Assembly: GCA_015522785.1 (NCBI GenBank) | Contig: WALP01000002.1 | Coordinates: forward strand, 1 to 64,000 | Length of the DNA stretch: 64,000 nt | Direction of reading: 5' to 3' | From: Candidatus Parvarchaeota archaeon | GTDB taxonomy: Archaea; Nanobdellota; Nanobdellia; CSSed11-243R1 | In this document: positions 42,294-50,840 of the stretch, piece by piece | Layout of the letters: each line of letters starts with the position of its first letter | How positions within the stretch are numbered: position 1 is the stretch's first letter | Notes under the pieces: generated by a model | Database searches by the model: none | What the model saw: only the letters and a program-made list of their open reading frames with translations | What the model was told of the DNA's origin: nothing | Program-made: the position numbers and the translations under genes

Positions 42294-42557
42294 AAAAGAA
42301 GAGTTAATATCAAAAATTGGAACACCGATGGAGTAATTATACTTTTAATAATACTCATTTTATCAACAGCGCTTTACAATGAATTTAATAAGAGTAATGA
42401 CCCAACGGTTAAAGAAGTAAACGATAACACTTTTGGTGTTATACCTTTATTAATACAGTTTGTTACATCGCCACCCGATATCGCTGCTATTGTGACTATC
42501 ATTTTGGCAATTTATTGGTTCTTCCCACGTAACAATTATGGTGGTGGACTAGCTTAG
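42290..42557 (+). pseudogene. Small membrane-protein ORF disrupted by a one-base indel
   Basis: ATG 42290 overlaps the PIN-gene stop (ATGA) but meets a stop after five codons. If the AAAAA run at 42293-42297 were one base shorter, a single frame would run to TAG 42557. It would encode two membrane helices (VIILLIILILSTAL and IAAIVTIILAIYWFF). The frame from 42294 onward is open without any ATG. It is a recent frameshift or a homopolymer sequencing error. Confidence 0.55.
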
Positions 42558-42595
42558 CTCCCATTCCTTATTAATCCTCTTTTTCTTCGCAGAGT

Positions 42596-42705
42596 ATGAT
42601 TGGGCGGGAAGATGAGCTGGAAAAAATTCAGGAGCACATAAAACACAGGCAAAGTGTTTTAATTCTCGGCAGGAAAGGCATCGGCAAAATTGGATTAGAA
42701 AAAAG
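42596..42705 (+). pseudogene. Truncated AAA+/archaeal ATPase N-terminus
   Basis: MIGREDELEKIQEHIKHRQ followed by SVLILGRKGIGK is the standard start of an archaeal STAND/AAA ATPase. The Walker A is intact up to the lysine (the next residue is Ile, not Thr/Ser). Coding similarity ends within ten codons, exactly where the att-like repeat and tRNA-Ser begin (42699). The rest of the gene is missing, as expected for a gene cut by an integration event. Confidence 0.6.
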
Positions 42706-42717
42706 CGCCAGGGGCAG
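42699..42717. repeat. att-like site at the tRNA-Ser 3' end
   Basis: The 19 bases identical to 29912-29930. They cover the T-stem 3' strand, acceptor 3' strand and discriminator of tRNA-Ser plus the 7 bases after it. tRNA 3' ends are the classic integration targets of archaeal elements, and the segment lying 3' of this tRNA is the putative island. Confidence 0.6.
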
Positions 42718-42953
42718 GAATTTCGTACGCTTTCTTTCCGCAACTTGCGCTTTCTTTCTGGAAAGAAAGGGCAGTTCGAACCTGCATGCCCTTGCGGGCA
42801 CCCGCTCACCCAAGTTTCTCTTTCGCAAGCGTTTCTCTTTTCGAAAGAGAAAGGCTTCTCGAGGCGAGCGCGTTGATTCCCCAATCCATCTTCCCTTATT
42901 TTGGTAAAGCTTTTCTTCGGGAAGAAAAGATTTCCGGGTTCCGCCACCCTGGC
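42706..42953 (-). tRNA. tRNA-Ser(CGA) with three introns, one in the T-loop
   Basis: Acceptor GCCAGGG (42953-42947) with CCCTGGC, discriminator G 42706, variable stem GCCC/GGGC. Anticodon CGA is 42861-42859. All three introns have BHB geometry. D-loop: 42878-42932, central helix CCCG/UGGG, restoring GG18-19. Anticodon loop 37/38: 42807-42857, exon helix CUCGC/GCGGG, central helix CUCG/UGGG. T-loop 59/60: 42720-42774, exon helix GCAGG/CCUGC, central helix UUCG/CGAA, bulges AAC and AUU. Mature length is 87 nt, without encoded CCA. Introns are filled by pyrimidine/purine hairpins. Confidence 0.9.
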
Positions 42954-42993
42954 ACCAATAAGTATTATAAACAAAAGGGGTTTTTAAAAATAT

Positions 42994-44313
42994 ATGCCAG
43001 AGATAATAATCGGGCGAAGCGAGTCGGATTTTAAAAAATATGGAACTGAAGGTGCTGTCTTCATAGGCAAGCAATATGTGCGAATGGGAGATACCATGTC
43101 TCTAGCAAATAAAGTTTTGCTTGATGTAATACGTCCTCATGTCATACTTGTTACCGGCAAGCGTGGTGAGGGTAAGTCATACACTATGGCACAAATCGCC
43201 GAAAGCGTAATCTCTTTTTTACCTAAAGAAGTTTCCCAAAACATTGCCATGCTTTTCCTTGATACTATGGGGATATTTTGGACAATGAAATATCCAAACT
43301 ACAGAGATGAAGCGTTACTCCACAAATGGGGACTTGAACCAAAGGGACTTGACAATGTCAAGCTTTTTGTTCCAGGTGGAAAGTTCGAGGAGCTCGAAGA
43401 AAAAGGAATTCCTGTCGATGAAAAATTTTATTTAACCACATCAGAAATAGGCCCGCTAGAATGGTGTTTAACTCTTGGCGTCAAACCAACAGACGAAGAC
43501 GGAGTGCTCATAAGTCGAGTTATTACAAATCTGAAAAAAACTGGAGCCAAATATGATATCAACGAAATAATTAACGCTGTTGAAAAGGATGATGAGGCAA
43601 CTCAAAAAACAAAGTCATCGGTTATGTCAAGATTTGAGGCTATAAAAGGGTGGGGACTCTTCGCGAAAGAGGGAACGCCATTGGATAATATTATCCAAGG
43701 TGGAATTGCATCCGTTCTTGACATTTCTGTTTACACCCACGTTTACGGGGCGTTTTCAATCCGTTCCCTCGTAATCTCACTCTTCGCAAAAAAGATATTG
43801 GAAGAAAGAGAAATGGCAAGCCGCCTCGAAGAGAAAGAAGAAATAGAAAAGGGAATAGCATATTTCAGAAAGAGAGAAGTCAAAAAGAAAAAAGTCCCAA
43901 TGGTATGGTTCTTCATAGACGAAGTTCATGAATTCCTTCCGCAAACTGGGAAGACGTTGGCGACGGGTCCGCTGTTGCAGTTAATTCGTGAAGGAAGACA
44001 GCCGGGTATATCTCTTGTGGTTGCGACGCAGCAGCCCGGAAAGATGAATACAGATGTCTTGTCGCAGTGCGACATTGTCATAGCCCATAGGGTAACTTCA
44101 AAGATGGATATCCAAGCACTAAACACAATCATGCAGTCCTTTATGACCACAACTTTATCAGAATCGCTCAATCAACTTCCGAGAGTCAAAGGATGCGCGT
44201 TAATTCTCGACCAAAACCAAGAGCGCCTGTACTCCGTGCAGATGCGCCCGAGGTTCTCATGGCACGGCGGAGAAACACCAACCGCGATACCGCCGAAACC
44301 GAAGGAAATTTAG
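42994..44313 (+). CDS. HerA-like DNA translocase/ATPase
   Basis: 439 residues. Walker A VTGKRGEGKSYTMAQ, Walker B VPMVWFFIDEVHEFLP, a sensor/arginine region LVVATQQPGKMNTDVLSQCD, and an N-terminal barrel-like part as in HerA. HerA with NurA resects DNA ends in archaeal recombination, but no NurA gene is adjacent, so this may be a HerA paralogue. A TATA-like AAAATATATG precedes the start directly after tRNA-Ser. Confidence 0.87.
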   Translation: MPEIIIGRSESDFKKYGTEGAVFIGKQYVRMGDTMSLANKVLLDVIRPHVILVTGKRGEGKSYTMAQIAESVISFLPKEVSQNIAMLFLDTMGIFWTMKYPNYRDEALLHKWGLEPKGLDNVKLFVPGGKFEELEEKGIPVDEKFYLTTSEIGPLEWCLTLGVKPTDEDGVLISRVITNLKKTGAKYDINEIINAVEKDDEATQKTKSSVMSRFEAIKGWGLFAKEGTPLDNIIQGGIASVLDISVYTHVYGAFSIRSLVISLFAKKILEEREMASRLEEKEEIEKGIAYFRKREVKKKKVPMVWFFIDEVHEFLPQTGKTLATGPLLQLIREGRQPGISLVVATQQPGKMNTDVLSQCDIVIAHRVTSKMDIQALNTIMQSFMTTTLSESLNQLPRVKGCALILDQNQERLYSVQMRPRFSWHGGETPTAIPPKPKEI

Positions 44314-44324
44314 GGGTGATAAAG

Positions 44325-44543
44325 ATGGTAAATCCAATTAGGTCTGACTATGTGACATTAGGTGAAGGAAAAGGAATAAAAGTCACTGTATGGCCCAAAA
44401 GCATAAGGCTCGAAAGGGTTGAAAAGAAAGAAGGCAAATGGGAAACGACAGAACAAATCACACTCGCCATAAAAGTTCTTGAATGGCTTGGAGTCAGATT
44501 GCCGGCATTCATCGCTATGATGGAAGCACAAAAGTCGGATTAA
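44325..44543 (+). CDS. Small hypothetical protein
   Basis: 72 residues from ATG 44325, preceded by GGGGTGAT; an in-frame extension to 44193 overlaps the HerA gene and is rejected. The N-terminus is strand-rich, then a helix-hairpin (ITLAIKVLEWLGVRLPAFIAM). No family is recognised. It lies between HerA and an HAD gene in one operon. Confidence 0.6.
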   Translation: MVNPIRSDYVTLGEGKGIKVTVWPKSIRLERVEKKEGKWETTEQITLAIKVLEWLGVRLPAFIAMMEAQKSD

Positions 44544-44544
44544 A

Positions 44545-45237
44545 ATGATAAAAGCAGTTTTGTTTGATTTGGACAACACGTTGATAGATTTAAGGAAGCT
44601 AAAGCAAATGTCAATAGAAGCATCCGTGGCGGCGATGATAGATGCTGGGCTAAACGTCCCGCGAAGCAAAATAATGAAAACAATCGATAGAATTTACAGG
44701 GAAAAGGGAGTTGAGTATCAAAAAATTTTCAATGATGCCCTAAAGGAGCTAATTGGAAAAGTTGATTACAAAATTCTCGCGGCGGGCATAAGTGCCTACA
44801 GGAAGATAAAAAGCGCCCACCTTGACCCTTACCCTGAAGTGTTCCCAACATTAATTAAGTTGATAAAAAGAGGATATAAATTAGGAATAATAAGCGACGC
44901 GCCGAGGATACAGATATGGACACGCCTCTGCGACACAAAGTTGCAGCACTTTTTTGACATAGTCATCTCCGCGGAAGACACTGAAAAAAAGCCGAGCAAA
45001 CTCCCGTTCAAGGTGGCGCTCAAAAAGCTCAAATTAAACCCAAACGAAGTGCTTATGGTTGGAGACTCCATTGAAAAGGATATCATAGGCGCCAAGAAGT
45101 TGGGAATAGTGTCGGCGCTGGCGAAATACGGCGAGCCGAAAGAGTATGCGATTGGATTTGAAAGAAAACATCCAAAGCCTAGAATAAAACCAGATTATAT
45201 TCTAAAACGATTTTCAGATTTGCTCAAAATTCTCTAA
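44545..45237 (+). CDS. HAD-superfamily hydrolase
   Basis: 230 residues with all HAD motifs: FDLDNTLID (motif I), GIISDAPR (motif II), KKPSKLPFKVALKK lysine (motif III) and GDSIEKDIIGAKKLG (motif IV), plus a helical C1-type cap. Probably a small-molecule phosphatase; substrate unknown. It begins one base after the preceding stop. Confidence 0.9.
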   Translation: MIKAVLFDLDNTLIDLRKLKQMSIEASVAAMIDAGLNVPRSKIMKTIDRIYREKGVEYQKIFNDALKELIGKVDYKILAAGISAYRKIKSAHLDPYPEVFPTLIKLIKRGYKLGIISDAPRIQIWTRLCDTKLQHFFDIVISAEDTEKKPSKLPFKVALKKLKLNPNEVLMVGDSIEKDIIGAKKLGIVSALAKYGEPKEYAIGFERKHPKPRIKPDYILKRFSDLLKIL

Positions 45238-45295
45238 AAGAAAAGCTTATAAAACAGAGTATCTAACTAATATGAATTACATTTGGGTGGTTTAA

Positions 45296-45481
45296 ATGCC
45301 AGTATGCGAACTTTGTGGCAAGAAAGTGAAGGTTGTTTACAAATGCAAAGCCTGCGGCGCGCGATTCTGTGAGAACTGCGGTGACAAAAACAGGTTGCTC
45401 TGCGACGACTGTATAGAATATGAAGAAGGCGCACAAGGGAAATATAGACTAGAGCAGGATATAGAGACTGACAATGACTAA
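45296..45481 (+). CDS. Small zinc-finger protein
   Basis: 61 residues with eight cysteines in four CxxC pairs (CELCGKK, CKACGARFCENCG, CDDC), enough for two interleaved zinc sites as in a B-box/RING-like cross-brace. The tail is acidic. GGTGG precedes the ATG. Function unknown. Confidence 0.75.
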   Translation: MPVCELCGKKVKVVYKCKACGARFCENCGDKNRLLCDDCIEYEEGAQGKYRLEQDIETDND

Positions 45482-45494
45482 TAATTCTTTATTT

Positions 45495-48044
45495 TTATTC
45501 TAACTGCGGTTCGAGCCGCATCTTTGTTTCCTTATAAATTTCATCAAAAACATTATCATACGCTTTGGTTATATACTTCATATCATCCACCAAACTTGAA
45601 ACTGCGCCATTGCCCGCGGTTTTGACAAACTCCGCCGTCTCATTCAGCAACTTCAAATAATCAGCCATAATCTTGTTCTGCCACAGGTAATCTGCCTCAT
45701 GATTGCCAAACGCGACCATTATGTTGTGCCATTTTTGGTATTCCTCTACTGCCTCGTCGAAACGCCCGGTCTTCCAGGCGGCGTATGCGACAAACGGCGC
45801 GTTGACAAAAGCGGCGTTCAAGTCATTTAAATTTGTATATCTTTCGGCTTCCTTTAGCAGCTGGTACGCTGTTTCCGGGTCATCTTTTACTTCAATGTTG
45901 TAATAAGCCACCAGGCGAAGCATGGATGCCCTTATCTCATTATCTCCAACTTTGTCCACAAACTTTCTAAGTCTATCCGTGAATTCATTAACTTCATTTT
46001 CATAAGCCTCAAAGCTTCCAAATAGCTCCGCAACTTTTTCCTTTCCGAGCTTGCCAATCCAAGAGTACGCGGACATACCTCCGCTAAACAACTCAGCCAA
46101 AATTTCCACTTTTTCTCCAGAGGTGTATGTTTCTTCCCTCTCGCTTATCCTTCCTTTAACTTTGTCCACAAGTTTCTTAAGAGAGTTTATGTCTTTGTTT
46201 TCTTTTGCTATTTCTTTTTCCACACCTATCTTCGTGTTTTCTAGACGCTCGTACATTATCTCGGAAACTCCCATCTCATCCCATTTCTTTGAAAATTCCT
46301 CAATTAATGAAAGGGACTCTTTGAACTTCTTTTTCTTATATTTGACGCGTATATATTTATATCCAGCACGGGCGAAAATGTCTCCGAAGCCGAGGCGCTC
46401 CGCAAAGTCCATTACCTCCAAAAATATCTTATCCTGCTCGTCAAGATTTCCCATGTTCGGCAGGGCAAACAATGACTCGTCGATTATCTTTAGAAGCTCT
46501 GACGAATCTTTCATCCCCGGAAATTCGAGAAGTTCCTCGATAATAGGAAACGGATTTTCTGTCGGGATTTTGTCATTTTGCATGTTACTTATCCAACTTG
46601 AGAGCTTTTTCATTACAACATTAATCTGGGACTTGTCTTTTGTTTTCTTCAAGTATGACATCCGAAGTGAGAGGGACTGGTTGTATTTTTTGTCCTTTTC
46701 AAGATTTTCAGCGGCGATTAAGTATTTGTCAACATCTGCCTTGCTGCGAAGAGCGTCCGCCATATGAGAATAAGCAAAAGATATTTCCTCATCTACTGAC
46801 AAATAACCTTTCTCCTTAAGTGAAGATAATGTGCCAAGTTGTGACTTGTCAACATACTTAGTTGGTATTCCGAACTCGCCGAGCAAAGACAAATAGGAAA
46901 GGAACTCTTTTTCTTCATCGCTTAACTTTGAAATTTTGTATTCCACAAGCGACTCAAAATCCTCAATCAATTCGGGGAGTTCTTTGTAGTTCCAAAAATC
47001 AAATTTATCATCAAGGAGCTTGTCAAGGTTCTCTGATATAATCAGAGGATTGCCATTTGTCTTTTCGTAAAGATAATTGACAAACTCTTCAGGTGGCTTC
47101 TTAAGCGCAAACCTTGAATTAATCAAGCTTTTCGTTTCTTCAAGATTGAAACTTCCAAGCTTGAATGAAGTATAATTCTTCAAATCAACGGGCGACTGCG
47201 AGGAAACGACAATCGCAAGATTCTTGTCGCTATATATTCTTGACAGCAAATCTAAAAGGTTTCTTGATAGATAATCCGCTTTGTCAAAATCGTCAGCCAA
47301 AATTGCGATTTTTGAGTTGCCTTCAATAACTTCCGAAAATTTCCGCAGGAACCTATTAATGAACATATATTCTTTTTCTACAAAACCAACATCCTTCTTT
47401 CTCTCCGAAAGCTCCTCAACAGGCTTGAATAACTCGGGTATTTTTCTAACTTCATCTGTTTCAAATCCTCTCCATTTTTCGACAACATCTCCAAAGTCAG
47501 TTTTTATTTTATCGACAACTCTTTTCATATATACAATCATATTATCCGGCATCTTTCCGCGAAGCAATACCGCAAAAGTTCCAAAATTTTTGACAGAATG
47601 AACCGCAATGATATTGTCCTCAAAACTCAATATATTATAGGACTCGTTAGGTGATGAGTCAATGTCGCCGCCGAATGTGTCTTTAAGAAAATTTTGGACA
47701 GCATCAAGCATCGACGCGGCGATGTCGCTGTCAACGTCCATTGAAAGATTCTTGTTAGCCATTAGAACACCATTATGATGTATAAACATCATATCCATTA
47801 TCTCAAAATCAGACCTGACAATCTCCTCAAGCGAGCCCATAAACGCCTTCTTGATTGTTCCCCCTTCTTCCACTGAAGGGGTTGTGTTTAATACAACATA
47901 GCCCTCGCTGCGAAGATAATCGCCAATAACGTCGAGAGTGAAGGTTTTTCCGGCTCCTTCCTCGCCGTTTACTTGAAGGAATAGAGAATTGTCCCTTTTT
48001 TCAAGTATGTCAGTAAGTTCCCCAAATTCCTTTCTCTCAATCAT
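45495..48044 (-). CDS. STAND-like AAA ATPase with inserted sensor domain and helical repeats
   Basis: 849 residues. Walker A VNGEEGAGKTFTLDV at about 25-38. An inserted alpha/beta domain (about 75-190) has the look of a roadblock/GAF-like sensor (FIHHNGVLMANK and GTFAVLLRGKMP). Walker B AILADDFDKAD is near 250 and sensor 1 LAIVVSSQSP near 280, followed by a GNPLIISENL winged-helix segment. The C-terminal about 400 residues are TPR-like helices (MSAYSWIGKLG, ETAYQLLKEAERYT). The architecture is that of a signal-integrating switch ATPase; the signal is unknown. Monocistronic. Confidence 0.8.
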   Translation of the reverse strand: MIERKEFGELTDILEKRDNSLFLQVNGEEGAGKTFTLDVIGDYLRSEGYVVLNTTPSVEEGGTIKKAFMGSLEEIVRSDFEIMDMMFIHHNGVLMANKNLSMDVDSDIAASMLDAVQNFLKDTFGGDIDSSPNESYNILSFEDNIIAVHSVKNFGTFAVLLRGKMPDNMIVYMKRVVDKIKTDFGDVVEKWRGFETDEVRKIPELFKPVEELSERKKDVGFVEKEYMFINRFLRKFSEVIEGNSKIAILADDFDKADYLSRNLLDLLSRIYSDKNLAIVVSSQSPVDLKNYTSFKLGSFNLEETKSLINSRFALKKPPEEFVNYLYEKTNGNPLIISENLDKLLDDKFDFWNYKELPELIEDFESLVEYKISKLSDEEKEFLSYLSLLGEFGIPTKYVDKSQLGTLSSLKEKGYLSVDEEISFAYSHMADALRSKADVDKYLIAAENLEKDKKYNQSLSLRMSYLKKTKDKSQINVVMKKLSSWISNMQNDKIPTENPFPIIEELLEFPGMKDSSELLKIIDESLFALPNMGNLDEQDKIFLEVMDFAERLGFGDIFARAGYKYIRVKYKKKKFKESLSLIEEFSKKWDEMGVSEIMYERLENTKIGVEKEIAKENKDINSLKKLVDKVKGRISEREETYTSGEKVEILAELFSGGMSAYSWIGKLGKEKVAELFGSFEAYENEVNEFTDRLRKFVDKVGDNEIRASMLRLVAYYNIEVKDDPETAYQLLKEAERYTNLNDLNAAFVNAPFVAYAAWKTGRFDEAVEEYQKWHNIMVAFGNHEADYLWQNKIMADYLKLLNETAEFVKTAGNGAVSSLVDDMKYITKAYDNVFDEIYKETKMRLEPQLE

Positions 48045-48107
48045 GAGAAATAGTTATTCCTGAGCAGTTATAAAATTTTCTAAAAAAAGAAAAAAAAGGA
48101 AGGCGAA

Positions 48108-48584
48108 TTACCTCGTTGTTGTATCTGTATCTACACCCATTGCTTGTGCTGCGTTTACTGCTTGAAATGCACTAAATGATCCACCTGTACCAATAACAAG
48201 AATGTCCTCATTTGGTGCGTTTATTCCAAGTATAGTTGTTAATCCTTCTGTTGCATCTGTGTTGTAGCTTCCGTCTGCGTTAAGGACGATTCCGCCAATC
48301 ATTGCTTTGTTACCATATATGAATTTTACCCAAGCAATTTGTATGTCATCTCCGTATTGCTGCTTCAATTCTCTCTCAGTTTGCATTTGGGTTATCAAAA
48401 GCTCGTGCTCTAATTTGTAGCTTTGGCTCCAAGACTGTCCACCTGTATATGCTGGTACCTCACCACTTATTGATGAAATAGAGTACCCTGTCATCTTTAC
48501 CAGTCCGAATACTGCGACAATTGCGACGATTGCTATAACAGTCATAGAAATCATCCAAATGTTGCTATCATTTGTTTTTGCCAT
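48108..48584 (-). CDS. Membrane-anchored exported protein
   Basis: 158 residues: N-terminal anchor (WMISMTVIAIVAIVAVFGLV), then an extracytoplasmic domain with a helical part and a strand-rich C-terminus. No family is recognised. GGAGGTAAA precedes the ATG, one of the strongest ribosome-binding sites in the window, so it may be highly expressed. Confidence 0.7.
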   Translation of the reverse strand: MAKTNDSNIWMISMTVIAIVAIVAVFGLVKMTGYSISSISGEVPAYTGGQSWSQSYKLEHELLITQMQTERELKQQYGDDIQIAWVKFIYGNKAMIGGIVLNADGSYNTDATEGLTTILGINAPNEDILVIGTGGSFSAFQAVNAAQAMGVDTDTTTR

Positions 48585-48674
48585 TTAGTTTACCTCCTTT
48601 TAGTTGTTAATTATTCTAAATGGGGATTGTTTATATATTTTTTCAGAAAAAGGAAATCAAGAATAATAAAAAAA

Positions 48675-48941
48675 TTAAATGATGTCTTCTTCGGCTACGA
48701 CAACATAGTCACCGACCGCAACGACAGATGAGAATGGAATTTTTATATTTCCCCTTTCATCCCTTTCCAAATCGAAGCTCATTGCATATGGTGTTGGATT
48801 TTTGAGAACTACATATATCAACTCGCCCGTTTTTGATTCAAATATTAAATCTCCTACTTCTCCAAATTTCTTTCCTGCCTTGCTAACAACAGTCCTGCCT
48901 AGTATATCTTTAGATTGAACTCTTTCGCCTTTCGTGACCAT
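48675..48941 (-). CDS. PRC-barrel domain protein
   Basis: 88 residues that form a single PRC barrel (SKDILGRTVVSKAGKKFGEV, then FESKTGELIYVVLK and IPFSSVVAVGDYVVV). Archaeal stand-alone PRC-barrel proteins include CdpB-type cell-division factors that bind SepF, so a division role is possible. GGAGGTAGGAAA precedes the start. Confidence 0.85.
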   Translation of the reverse strand: MVTKGERVQSKDILGRTVVSKAGKKFGEVGDLIFESKTGELIYVVLKNPTPYAMSFDLERDERGNIKIPFSSVVAVGDYVVVAEEDII

Positions 48942-48997
48942 TTTCCTACCTCCGTATAACTTTTTAACTAACTTTTTCTATTTAAATGTTTTTGTAG

Positions 48998-49762
48998 CTA
49001 AAAAATATGCTCTATCTTTGGGTGCTTCCATGGCGAAATTAACCATGTTATTAAGAATATCAACGCACCCACCAGCAAGGCAAGCAGTATCGAAAATAAG
49101 ATTCCGATTATTGGTGGAAGGAAATATAATATCAACGCAGTTGTAAAAGTACCACCCCAAATTATCCTACTCCATGAAAATATTTTTACACCATCCAATG
49201 GTGGGAATGGTATCAAGTTGAACAAAGCAATTATCAAGTTAATTTGTGTGAATGTGTAAAATATCGTTGGATTCAATGGAATAAACAAAAATCCCAAAAG
49301 CGCCAGCCCAATGTTTGTAAGTGGACCCGCTATTGAAATTTTTCCTGTCTCTTCGCTGGATAACCCAACATATCTATATCCCAATCTAATTGAATATGAA
49401 GGGTCTATCATAACCGCACCCAGCGCAGCGAATATGAACCTCCCTCCAGTCAAAAGGGTGAGTAATAGAGATGTTACTGCCCCAGTTGGCCAAAGAACAT
49501 ACGCCGCTTTGCAGTCATACTTCTGAGCCATAAACTTGTGAGCAAGCTCGTGTAATACTAACGTAGGTGCAACAATCGCGAGCGCAATTAAAAAATTGAT
49601 TAAAGCATCAATAGGATGAGAATATCTAAACACGCCAAGGGCTATTGAAAAGAGGAATCCCAGTAACAATGATGAGATTGTCAAATCCCTAATTTCAACT
49701 AAAGTAAATGTATACTTGCCGTAGCCAAATTCTTTATACCAATCAACCATCTTATCTCCCAA
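48998..49762 (-). CDS. Site-2 protease family M50 metalloprotease
   Basis: 254 residues, six or more membrane helices. Zinc motif HELAHKFMA (HExxH) and the second ligand motif NLIPFPPLDGVKIF (NPxPPLDG-type). Such proteases cut membrane-anchored proteins within the bilayer. Its start overlaps the end of the exported-protein gene by 11 bases. Confidence 0.9.
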   Translation of the reverse strand: MGDKMVDWYKEFGYGKYTFTLVEIRDLTISSLLLGFLFSIALGVFRYSHPIDALINFLIALAIVAPTLVLHELAHKFMAQKYDCKAAYVLWPTGAVTSLLLTLLTGGRFIFAALGAVMIDPSYSIRLGYRYVGLSSEETGKISIAGPLTNIGLALLGFLFIPLNPTIFYTFTQINLIIALFNLIPFPPLDGVKIFSWSRIIWGGTFTTALILYFLPPIIGILFSILLALLVGALIFLITWLISPWKHPKIEHIF

Positions 49763-50840
49763 GCGTTCTATTTAGTTTTTTTAAATCTATTTTCTCGTTT
49801 GAAAATCTTTTCTTTCTGAGTTTAAGCAAAATATATACTATTAATACAATCAAAACTAACCCACCAAGGTAGTACAATGCTCTTTTATTTGGTATAAAGT
49901 TTAATGATGAAACCAATCCAAAATTCTTGACAATTGATTTTTCTTTTCCGTCGCTGCCAATATATTTTATTTCCAAACTTTTTACGCTTTCATTCAATGG
50001 AAATGTATTATTTAATTCAAAACTTTTATTCGGACTTAATTTTAATTTTGCCTGCTTGTCCCCGGAAGAAAGATGGAATACTAAAGTTAAATCACGAGGG
50101 ACATTTCCATTATTGAAAATTGTCCCTTTAACAATTTGTGATTCATTTGTCTTTTCAATAGTTAAGTTCTTTGCAGTTATATTAACATGCGGATTATACA
50201 CTTCCATTGGAATTTCAACCGTGTGGGACATATTCTCCCAACTTATATCAAACGTAAGAGTGGCATTGTAGTTATTCTCTGGCTTTTCTATTGATAACAA
50301 CACGCTTGAAGAATGGTTAACACTTAAATTCATGGTTAAAGGCACAATTGATGCCTCTGACTTCAAACCTCTAGGAGATATTGAAACAAAAATAGGGACA
50401 TTTCCTGTGTTGTCAATTTTTATTGAATTTGTAGCACTTTTTCCATAAACAAACACATCTAAAGCCGTTTCACTTATGTTGAAGTCCATGTAAGGCAATA
50501 TGTTAAATTTGCTTGACGGCCAGTATGTGGAAGGAGATATAAATACATATGCTTCATATTCGCCTGCTGGATAGTTTTTAGTATTCCAAGTGATTTGTCC
50601 TGATTCGCTATCACTTGTTACATTTCTATCCAAAAGGACAACGTCGACATTGTTACCTTTTACACCAACCTTGTAGCTAAATGACTGAACTTCATCGAAC
50701 TGAATATTGTAACTTATTGTTATCTCAGAATTTGCCGAAACTTCATTTTTATCAATTGAAATGTCAAGGGAACGGGCTTCAGCTAAAGAAAACACAATTA
50801 AACACATAAATAAAAAGAGGAATGTCTTTTTCATAATCAA
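49752..50840 (-). CDS. Exported beta-rich protein with C-terminal membrane anchor
   Basis: 362 residues: signal peptide (KTFLFLFMCLIVFSLAEA), three Ig-like beta domains with many NxS/T sequons (ending NGNVPRDLTLVFHLSS), and a C-terminal helix (ALYYLGGLVLIVLIVYILL) with a basic cytosolic tail. A NEW3-like, envelope-associated role is likely. It sits between stomatin and S2P genes with 4- and 11-base overlaps, so the three are one unit and it is a candidate S2P substrate. Confidence 0.82.
   Translation of the reverse strand: MIMKKTFLFLFMCLIVFSLAEARSLDISIDKNEVSANSEITISYNIQFDEVQSFSYKVGVKGNNVDVVLLDRNVTSDSESGQITWNTKNYPAGEYEAYVFISPSTYWPSSKFNILPYMDFNISETALDVFVYGKSATNSIKIDNTGNVPIFVSISPRGLKSEASIVPLTMNLSVNHSSSVLLSIEKPENNYNATLTFDISWENMSHTVEIPMEVYNPHVNITAKNLTIEKTNESQIVKGTIFNNGNVPRDLTLVFHLSSGDKQAKLKLSPNKSFELNNTFPLNESVKSLEIKYIGSDGKEKSIVKNFGLVSSLNFIPNKRALYYLGGLVLIVLIVYILLKLRKKRFSNEKIDLKKLNRTLGR

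Noticed and set aside
29912-42717. Calling the island a provirus or conjugative element
   Set aside because: No integrase, capsid, terminase, replication or conjugation gene is recognisable; only the repeat and content support insertion.
42549-42974. Several overlapping 80-150-codon frames on both strands across the tRNA-Ser locus
   Set aside because: They arise from the GC-rich tRNA exons and hairpin introns; the covariance-supported tRNA explains the sequence and no frame resembles a protein.
44193-44324. Upstream extension of the small gene after HerA
   Set aside because: It overlaps the conserved C-terminus of HerA, and GGGGTGAT supports ATG 44325.
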